Below, piece by piece: positions 57,101 to 64,000 of a DNA stretch of 64,000 bases (its first letter is position 1; every line of letters begins with the position of its first letter). Under the pieces are notes generated by a model, which had not been told where the DNA came from, searched no databases, and worked only from the letters and a program-made list of their open reading frames with translations. Location of the stretch: assembly GCA_025084515.1 (NCBI GenBank), contig JAJAGP010000224.1, positions 310,001-374,000 of the forward strand, in the 5' to 3' direction. Origin of the DNA: Ancistrus triradiatus (taxonomy: Eukaryota; Chordata; Actinopteri; Siluriformes; Loricariidae). Both the position numbers and the translations under genes were made by a program.

Positions 57101-60100
57101 CTGTTGATCAGTCCTGTACATCAGCCAGGAGGAATTCCAAAACATTAACTTTCTTCTTTGACCATTATTTGGTAGAATGACTTGTGTGCCTTTGACTTGA
57201 CTTGTGTAGTCTACATGACCCACATTCTCTTGAGATTCAATTCACGGACAGATTTCCTGTCAATGCCCTTTAGAATTCACTCGTATTTTTCATAATCTAT
57301 TGGTCTATCCATGGTGGTATGTTGTCCTAGCCAAGATGCAGCAAAACAGCCCCCTAACCCTGACACCATCAAGTTTTGAGTCATTCCAACAAATTGGTGG
57401 AAACTATTAAAAATTACACTTCATTTTCTATGGTTCAAAACTGAATCTAATAACACACATATTTAACTATTCATAATGAGTATTGGTCAGGCAACTTTAT
57501 TTTATTTTTACATGATTTCTATTACTATTACTCAGTCCTGTTACACGTTAGTTTTCGGCAGATAATTAGAAAATACATAAAATGTAGCCATATGCCATCC
57601 TTAGTAATAGCATTAAGACAAACACATTCTAACGATTACCAAAAAAATTTTGTTGTTAAATGTATGTAAACAAATAACATCTAAAATAATTTAGGTAACA
57701 GCTGAGTTGACTGAGGTAGCAATGTCCTTTTTATGGAGCAGTGGCTTTCTCCACACATTGTTGTTCAGTGTTCCCCTGATGATGGACACATGAATACGAA
57801 CATTAACCAATGTGAGAGAGGCCTTTAGTAGCTTAGAAGTTCAATCTGTTCCTTTGTGACCTTGCAGACTATTACATGTCTTGCCCTTGAAGTGGTCTTT
57901 GTGGGTTGACCATTCCTGGGGAGGGTAGCAATGGTCTTAATTTTTTTTTCTATTTGCACACAATCTGTCTGACTGTGGATTGGAGGGATACAAACTCTTT
58001 AGAGATGGTTTTATTACCTTTTCCAGCCTGATAAGCATCGCCAACTCTCTGTCTGAGGTCCTCAGACGTATCTCTTGTTCATAGCATGATACACTTCCAC
58101 AAATGTTAAGATCAGACTTTGAAAGATCCCTGTTCTTTAAATACAGGTATGCCCATCCACAATTGATCACTGATTTACAACACCTGACCTTAATTTCACC
58201 TTGGAATTAACCACTTTGAGAGGTACACATACTTTTGCCACTCACAGATATGTAATATTGGATCGTATTCCTCAATAAATAAATAAATAGCCAGGTGTAA
58301 TATTTTATCTCATTTGTTTCATTGAGTTGTATTTCTCTACATTTAGAACTTGTGTGAAAACCTGATATTTAAGTTATATTTATGCAGAAATATAGAAAAT
58401 TGGCAAGGTTTCACAAACTTTAAAGCACCAGTATAGATTAATCCTCAATCACTGTTACATTTGTCTTACAGGTGAGCCGGAGAAGTTTACTCTGAAGTTC
58501 AAGAGGGCAGAGGATTACCCTATTGACCTGTATTACCTGATGGACCTCAGTAACTCCATGGAAAAGGATCTCCAGAATGTTAAGAACCTGGGAACTGACC
58601 TGGCAAAAGAGATGCAGGACCTTACCTCTGACCTACGGCTTGGTGAGCTAACTGATGGCGCAACACATGTAAGAAACACAGCACTGGAAAAAGATCTGTA
58701 TTCTCCATCAAGTTTCATACAAAATGTCACCTCAGAAGCTCTGGATTCCAGATTCAAACAGGTTGGGAATTATGTTCCAAAATATAAGCCAATATGTAAA
58801 AAGTAAGTACCCCCAGATATTCTGTTAGCTTCTGTTAATCATCTGTTAGAGTTTATTATTAGTAGCAATGCAGTTAAAACACCTAGGAACACCCAGTCCA
58901 AGTACTGACTGATCTGTCATCTGCTGTCTACAGGATGGCTACTGCTGGACAATTTTCAGTCCTGCAGTAATTTAATAGCTGCAGTGTTTAATAGTTCAAC
59001 ACACTAAATAAAATCACCACCACATCAATGTCACTGCAGTGCTGAGAATGATCCACCACCCAAATAGCATCTGATCTGCGATGGTCCTGTGGGGGGTCCA
59101 GACCATTAGAGGGGGCTAACAAAGTATATAGAGAAAAAGATTACAGTCTGTACTTGTAGAACAACAAAGTGCTTCTCTATGGTAAGGGGAACTTCTAGTT
59201 CTTCTAGTTATAGAAGGTAGTTGCCCATTAAAAGTCAGTACCACCGTCTCCTTGCAGCATGCGTTCTTTATGTGCATAACAGAGGAATTAAATTGTAGGA
59301 GCTCTTTGTAAGTTATCAGCTGTTAGAAATGCCAGCACAATTAGCCCAGCACACAGCATTGTAGTGGGAGTTATGAAAGTTCGGCAAGTTCAGTCGCAAA
59401 ACGTCATAAAAGCTGTCCAGTCAGTGTGCGACCTTATTCATGTGACTTTTGTTTACATATTTTGGTTCGATGTTAAGAATGTCACTGTGAACGCTAAGCA
59501 ACCTAGGACTAAATGTATCATTTCTGCTTTGGCCGGACCAAGTTTAAACACACCCTTAGTGGTAACTGCACTTGTAGTTCTACAATTATAGACTGTAGTC
59601 CATCTGATCATAGTCCACCTCTGCCAGGCTGCCACTGTTGGGTCCTTGAGCAAGACCCTTAACCCTTAAATGTGTCAATTGTAAGTTGCTCTGGATAAGG
59701 GCATATGCTAAATGACATAAATGTACTATTTGGCTGGTGGATCATTCTCAGAACTGCAGTGACACTGACGCTGTGTTAGTGAGATACGAGTGGATAAGAC
59801 ACCGATTGACCTCAATTTCATGTTCCAAAATCAAGTGGAAAGCCTTCTCAGAAGTTTAAAGGCTGTTGTAGCAGTAAAAGGGGGCAAACTTCATATTCAT
59901 ACCTAATACCCATGGGTTTGGATCCAATTTCTGAATGTTGACAAACGTTTTGGCAACAACAATGTGAGCATATTCTATGCGGTCTTTCAATGGCAGGGTT
60001 TGGCTCATTCCTGGAGAAGCTTGTTACGCCCTTTGTGCTAATGAGCCCTGATAAGCTGAAAAACCCTTGTTCCCCAAACACCTGTGCACGACCCTTCAGC

Positions 60101-63100
60101 TACAAGAATGTCTTGAAACTTACCAGCAATGGCCAAGAGTTCACTGAAATTGTCAGCCGCCAAGAAATCTCTGGAAACCTGGACGCCCCTGAAGGAGGGT
60201 TTGATGCCATTTTGCAGGCAGTCGTTTGCAAAGTGAGTCATATAGATTGAATTCAGGTACCCTTTTATTAACATTAAATCTTGACCGTGCATACTGGTAA
60301 CATGGGGGCACCCCTGGTGCATCACAGCAACCCAGTCACCAGTTTGAGGAGCGATGAGACTGTGGAGCTTTTCACAAGCATAATATACAAGTGGGGCAAA
60401 ATAGTCAGTCACTGACTGTGCAAGTTCTACTACTTAGAAAGATGAGAGAGGTCTGTAATTTTCATCATAGCTACACTTCAACTATGAGAGACAAAATGAG
60501 AAAAGAAATCCAGGAAATCACATTGTAGAATTTTTAAATAATTTAATTGTAAATCATGGTGGAAAATATGTATTTGGTCACCCACAAACAAGCAAGATTT
60601 CTGGCTCTCGCAGACCTGTAACTTCTTCTTTAAGAAGCTCTTCTGTCCTCCACTTGTTACCGGTATTAATGACTCCTGTTTGACCTCGTTATCTGTATAA
60701 AAGACACCATACCTACTTCGAAGCATGGGGGTGGAAACCTCATGCTTTGGGGCTGTTTTTCTGCAAAGGGGACAGGACGACTGATCTGTGTTAAGGGAAG
60801 AATGAACGGGGCCAAGTATTGTGAGATTTTAAACCAAAACCTCCTTCCATCAGTGACAGCATTAAAGATGGAACATGGCTGGGTCTTCCAGCATGACAAT
60901 GATCCCAAACACACCACTCGGGCAAAGAAGGAGTGGCTCCGTAAAAAGCATTTCAAGGTCCTGGAATGGCCTAGCCAGTCTCCAGACCTCAAACCCATAG
61001 AAAATTTGTGGAGGGAGTTGAAAGTCCGTGTTGCCCCAAAACATCACTGCTCTAGAGGAGATCTGCATGGAGGAATGGGCCAAAATACCAGCTACAGTGT
61101 GTGCAAACCTGGTGAAGACTTACAGGAAACGTTTGACCTCTGTCATTGCCAACAAAGGTTATGTAAAGGTTATGTAAGTATTGAGTTGGGTTTTTGTTAT
61201 TGACCAAATACTTATTTTCCACCATAATTTAGGATTTAAATTCTTTAAGAATCCTACAATGTGATTTCCAGATTTTTTTTTTCTTATTTTGTCTCTCATA
61301 GTTGAAGTGTAGCTATGATGAAAATTACAGACCTCTCTCATCTGCTTAAGTAGAAGAACCTGCACAATCAGTGACTGACTAAATACTATTTTGCCCCACT
61401 GTACATATATAGATAATTGAGTGCCAGGCAGCAATCCTCAGGGAGTAACTCCTTCCAGCGACTAACCGACTCGTGCATTGCTGAAGCAGGATACAAACTA
61501 GCATGTTTCGGCACTGCAGACCATCACTGAACCACACTGGTGCATATTCTACTGCTGGCAAGCTAAACTTTCAGTTGGTCTGTTCCTGTGTGGGGCTTCC
61601 TCACAAGCAGGTTGGCATCTGGTGCTTGACTTTGTTTTTGTCTATATGCTCATTTCTGTCTGCATGTCAGAGCTCCTTTGGGTGACAACTGGGTCTCTGT
61701 GATGTACGGTGAAGACCATGGGTGTCCCCCTGTGCAATACTTTTATACTAGTCTCTAAAAAATAGCCTTGCCACTCCCACACTAGCAACCTCTGACCGGT
61801 CAATTCATTAACTACGTGTAAAGTACTACTGTGACAACAGTATAAAAAGGAAAGAAGCAGAAGAAGCAGGCAGAAACTGAGAGTCCTTGGTCTGATAATC
61901 CAAGAAAAAATCTGGAATTAACTGCAGAAACCTCCACAAGTTAAAGTTTCCACTGTAAAAAGCACTTACTAAATAGTCAAGTCAAGTCAAGTCAGATCTA
62001 TTTATATAGCGCTTTTTACAATGGAGCATTGTCTCAAAACTTTACAAGTTTAGATTATCTCCTAATAACTACGTCCAATCCCAAATTGAGCAAGCCTAGG
62101 GCGACAGTGGCAAGGAAAAACTCCCTAGTTCTAGGAAGAAACCTTGGGAGGACCAAGACTCAAAAAGGGACCCAACCTCCTTGGGCGGCGTAGATGATAA
62201 ATCTAAGAGCGAAACTAAAGTCATGGAGTCATGGTCATACTTATGGCATTAAGGGTTTTACTGGTGTGAATAAAACAACTCCATGGAGAAAACAAATGAC
62301 TGCTGCACAAATCTAATGCTGAGCACTAAACTGTATGCACCATAGTGGTGGACAAAGTACACACACCATGTACTTGAGTTAAAGTAGAGATACCCAGAGT
62401 AAAATTCTAATAAAACTCCTCCCGTTAGAGCTCCACTTGAGTTAAAGTACAAAGTAATTGCCTTCAAATACACTTAAGTATCGACAGTAAAAGTAACATG
62501 ATTTATTATGGCTCTAATGTCATATTATCATGTTTATAAGAATACTCTTGCTTAATCAACTCATTTTAGGTGAAAAGACTCTACTGTCTTTCGAGGTACA
62601 CCAGTACCAGGTACACACAAGTTACCCAAATTGGAAATACTTCAGTAAAGTACATGTACATGAAAAAACTAGTAGTATAAAAAGTACAGTATTTTTGAGT
62701 AGTAAAAAAGTATAGTAACTAATTACATTTAAAGTACTGTGTTACTGTCCACCACTGGCGCTCATATAACATCTGTGTGAACTATACACTCTTTGGACAT
62801 ATACATCCATGATAATGTTATTATCCTTATTATTAAAGTAATTAACCTAATTAACCCATATATTACCTTTCCAGATACATTAGGTGTTGTTGTACAGCAG
62901 TTATAATGACACACAAAACAGCTCAGCCTCTGGTGTAGAAAGATTTATTAAACACAAAGTTTTATTAAACGTTTACAGCATTTAGCAGACGCCCTTATCC
63001 AGAGCAACTTACAATTGATACAATCTTACAATCCAAGCAATTGTGGGTTAAGGGTCTTGCTCAAGGACCCAACAGTGGCACCTTGGCAGATGTGGGATTT

Positions 63101-63983
63101 GAACCCTGTACCTTCTAAATACAACAGGAAACACATAGCGCTAACGGTTTCTTATTTCATAAATGTTTGTATATGAAGGACAGAGAGAGAACATGGGAGT
63201 GAGGAGGGACTAACTAAATCAACAAGCTCCACGCAGCATTACTGTGAAATGATTTTTACCCACCTTAAATTGTAAAAAAAAAAATTTGGGAACACTGCAT
63301 TATATTGGCTATGTTGTCAATATCACTATAGTATCCCATATAGCTTTACTATATAATATATAGTTTATAAGTACAAATATTTAATATGGTGTTTGGACAA
63401 TATCCAGAACATGCAGTGTCACAGAACGTATCATGGATGTTAGGCGATGCATACCTGTATTGCTGTGCAAATTGTTTACATTACATTACATTTACAGCAT
63501 TTAGCAGACGCCCTTATCCAGAGCGACTTACAATTGGTACAGTCTAACAATCCAAGCAATTGTGGGTTATGGGTCTTGCTCAAGGACCCAACAGTGGCAG
63601 CTTGGCAGGTTCTTCTGGTCCAGAGTCCAATACCTTAACCGCTAGGCTACCACAATCCCACACATTGTAGTAGTGCTAATTTCATATCCCTTCATTAGTG
63701 ATCTCTGCATAAAAACATATCCAAGCAGCTAAGGTATAAGCAACAATGCTGATACACATAGCATTATGCTGCTAGTCACTGAAGGTTAAATTTCAATGCT
63801 AACACAATGTTCCTTCAATACTTGATTTAGGATATTGGCTGGAGGAATGCGACAAAGCTGCTGGTGTTCTCCACAGATGCAGCATTTCACTTTGCAGGAG
63901 ATGGAAAGTTGGCTGGCCTTGTAATTCCCAATGATGGCAAGTGTTACCTGGAGAATAATATGTACACCAAGAGTGATTACTTT
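54075..63983 (+). CDS. Second integrin beta-1-like gene, 5' half, runs off the window
   Basis: Seen coding exons: 54,075-54,141; 55,730-55,830; 56,257-56,461; 58,472-58,642; 59,997-60,232; 63,831-63,983. Splice phases are identical to itgb1 upstream and all junctions are in frame, giving 311 residues: signal peptide, PSI, first hybrid segment and part of the I-like domain. It is clearly a beta-1-type paralogue (DYPIDLYYLMDLS, GNLDAPEGGFDAI, GWRNATKLLVFSTDA). Differences from the first gene are a six-residue deletion in PSI, a lysine at an ADMIDAS aspartate (K156) and a shorter specificity loop (C206-C211). No stops or frameshifts, so it looks functional. The rest (late I-like, stalk, membrane and tail exons) lies beyond 64,000. 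It may correspond to one of the tandem itgb1b copies of zebrafish. Confidence 0.93.
54420..54800 (-). mobile_element. Probable Tc1-like relic in intron 1 of the paralogue
   Basis: The minus strand from about 54,615 to 54,425 shows 'ccaaagtttggtggagtagg' and frame-broken codons resembling the GGVG..GC..F..G.VPL..TNLNGK region and ending ENPDLKP, like the 47-48 kb element. Weak but in the right order. Confidence 0.4.
55167..55352 (+). repeat. tRNA-derived SINE, well preserved
   Basis: Head 'gactgtggtagcctagtggc', B-box 'gggttcaaatcccacctctg', core 'gggtccttgagcaagcccct', tail 'gctaaatgctgtaaatgtaa'. It can serve as the consensus for the other copies. Confidence 0.9.
55730..55830 (+). CDS. Paralogue exon: PSI domain
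   Basis: Residues 23-56, with SCAECIQIGPQCGWCKKK. Fifteen nucleotides longer at its 5' side than the itgb1 exon (extra DAVSL). Donor 'gtacat' is weaker than its itgb1 counterpart. Confidence 0.92.
55905..56043. repeat. Perfect 54-bp inverted repeat with 31-bp loop
   Basis: Arms 55,905-55,958 and 55,990-56,043 are exact reverse complements; the loop is 55,959-55,989. It lies in the paralogue intron 75 bp after a PSI exon. No transposon terminus or target duplication is visible. Confidence 0.97.
56257..56461 (+). CDS. Paralogue exon: PSI end and hybrid start
   Basis: Residues 57-124. DYKYPRCDEFAALLERGCP replaces the longer itgb1 linker; ITQIQPQKIAISLRSG is conserved. Donor 'gtcagc'. Confidence 0.94.
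56529..58437. mobile_element. TIR DNA transposon relic (Tc1-like) with a nested MITE
   Basis: Left end 'cagtggtgcttgaaaatttg' and 'ctttatttctgcataaatat'; the right end is complementary ('ttatgcagaaatatagaaaa', 'tttaaagcaccagtatag'). About 1.9 kb in the intron before the MIDAS exon. The interior (for example 57,060-58,180) resembles degraded Tc1-type transposase flank on the minus strand, but I could not read a clear catalytic block. Confidence 0.65.
56649..56981. mobile_element. hAT-like MITE nested in the 56,529 element
   Basis: Termini 'aggggtgggcaat' and 'attgcccacccct' are exact complements. 'atgaccat' lies just left and 'atggccat' just right, a possible 8-bp target duplication with one change (two extra T on the left). 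About 333 bp, non-coding. Confidence 0.75.
58472..58642 (+). CDS. Paralogue exon: MIDAS of I-like domain
   Basis: Residues 125-181. MIDAS D149-S151-S153 is intact in LMDLSNSMEKDLQNVKN, but the first ADMIDAS aspartate is K156 (E155-K156-D157 in place of K-D-D). Confidence 0.95.
58980..59210. repeat. Fragment of the 'cactttattaggtacacc' repeat
   Basis: Contains 'cactgcagtgctgagaatga' and 'ccacccaaatagcatctgat', interior blocks of the family at 24.5, 42.1 and 49.9 kb; ends are missing. Another piece with a SINE inside lies at 59,570-59,790. Confidence 0.6.
59612..59730 (+). repeat. Partial tRNA-derived SINE
   Basis: Starts inside the element ('ccacctctgccaggctgcca') and runs to the tail ('gcatatgctaaatgacataa'). 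The head with both promoter boxes is missing. Confidence 0.75.
59997..60232 (+). CDS. Paralogue exon: specificity loop and SyMBS
   Basis: Residues 182-260. The loop is C206-SPNT-C211, one residue shorter than itgb1 and without its N-C-T sequon. GNLDAPEGGFDAI is kept. Ends VVCK in phase 0. Confidence 0.95.
60388..61403 (+). mobile_element. Tc1-like DD34E transposon with about 120-bp terminal repeats
   Basis: Long inverted ends ('gtggggcaaaatagtcagtc' ... 'agaaagatgagagaggtctg' against the complement ending 'attttgccccact') are flanked by TA. Inside, 60,742-61,203 is an open frame for the C-terminal half of the transposase: WVFQHDNDPKHTT holds the second aspartate (residue 52 of the frame) and PSQSPDLKPIENLW the glutamate (residue 87), 34 residues apart as in Tc1 DD34E enzymes. 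The N-terminal DNA-binding part and first aspartate are deleted, so it is non-autonomous. Confidence 0.88.
61404..61974. other. Paralogue intron, nothing recognised
   Basis: No repeat or exon recognised in this stretch. Confidence 0.6.
61975..62235 (+). repeat. Interspersed repeat 'B', 5' part
   Basis: 'agtcagatctatttatatag' to 'gcggcgtagatgataaatct', nearly identical to 26,006-26,235. Confidence 0.85.
62344..62758. mobile_element. hAT-like MITE with 'agtggtggacaaagta' termini
   Basis: Left 'agtggtggacaaagta', right 'actgtccaccact'. The interior is rich in 'gagttaaagtac' and 'aaagtac' motifs and non-coding. About 415 bp. Confidence 0.7.
62970..63118 (-). repeat. tRNA-derived SINE, head truncated
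   Basis: Tail 'tttacagcatttagcagacg' at the left; extends to the B-box complement 'gggatttgaaccctgtacct' and stops before the A-box. Confidence 0.8.
63478..63658 (-). repeat. tRNA-derived SINE with small internal deletion
   Basis: Tail at the left, head 'ctaggctaccacaatccc' at the right. About 20 bp around the B box are missing ('cttggcaggttcttctggtc'). Confidence 0.8.
63831..63983 (+). CDS. Paralogue exon: I-like core (last exon in window)
   Basis: Residues 261-311, GWRNATKLLVFSTDAAFHF to MYTKSDYF, one codon shorter than in itgb1. Donor 'gtaagt'. Confidence 0.95.
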
Positions 63984-64000
63984 GTAAGTGTGTTTTATCG

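Noticed and set aside
58643..58805. The reading frame of the MIDAS exon stays open for 54 codons into its intron before a stop
   Set aside because: A canonical donor at 58,643 matches the paralogous exon end exactly and the extension has no resemblance to integrins; an intron-retained truncation is possible but unsupported.
60742..61203. A 153-codon open frame that could be taken for a host gene
   Set aside because: It has the DD34E transposase blocks and sits between inverted terminal repeats, so it belongs to a Tc1-like element lacking its N-terminal domain.

Overview
The window is vertebrate nuclear DNA, almost certainly from a ray-finned fish. It has long AT-rich introns with GT/AG splice sites. 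It is dense in Tc1-like and hAT DNA transposons and carries many copies of a tRNA-derived SINE ending in a 'ctctggataaggg' tail, the kind of repeat landscape seen in teleosts. The only protein-coding genes I can support are two tandem integrin beta-1 genes on the + strand. A tandem arrangement would suit an otophysan fish, but the species cannot be fixed from the sequence.

Layout. (1) 1-17,275 is not an independent locus. From 1 to about 15,850 it is a reverse-complement copy of 33,690-48,920, that is, the 3' two thirds of the downstream integrin gene plus its 3' flank. After a loop of about 280 bp with no counterpart, 16,145-17,275 is a second, direct copy of 33,670-34,785. Both copies carry many small indels that destroy the exons. 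The first also contains three huge homopolymer tracts (about 560 bp T-rich, 97 bp C-rich, 108 bp T-rich) absent from the other arm. The simplest reading is an unpolished fold-back long read built into the assembly; a recent real inverted duplication is the alternative. (2) 17,275-26,768 holds no recognisable gene. It contains a pogo-like element, hAT and Tc1 fossils, SINEs and a probable non-coding first intron or 5' flank. (3) 26,769-44,895 is a complete itgb1 gene: 15 constitutive or shared coding exons and two alternative last coding exons. The first of these encodes a beta1D-type (muscle-type in mammals) cytoplasmic tail and the second a beta1A-type tail. Every junction keeps frame and the predicted proteins are 801 and 797 residues. 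(4) 44,896 to about 46,970 is 3' UTR and flank, and 47,000-54,000 is repeats. (5) From 54,075 to the right edge is the 5' half of a second integrin beta-1-like gene with the same exon phases. It has diverged at the metal- and ligand-binding face of its I-like domain and is cut off by the window end after the exon at 63,831-63,983.

How the genes work together. Each would encode the beta subunit of an alpha/beta integrin heterodimer at the plasma membrane, binding extracellular matrix outside and talin/kindlin inside. The first gene looks fully canonical. The second keeps the MIDAS and SyMBS motifs but has a lysine where the ADMIDAS aspartate normally is, and a shorter specificity-determining loop. 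This suggests altered cation regulation or ligand choice after tandem duplication (inference).
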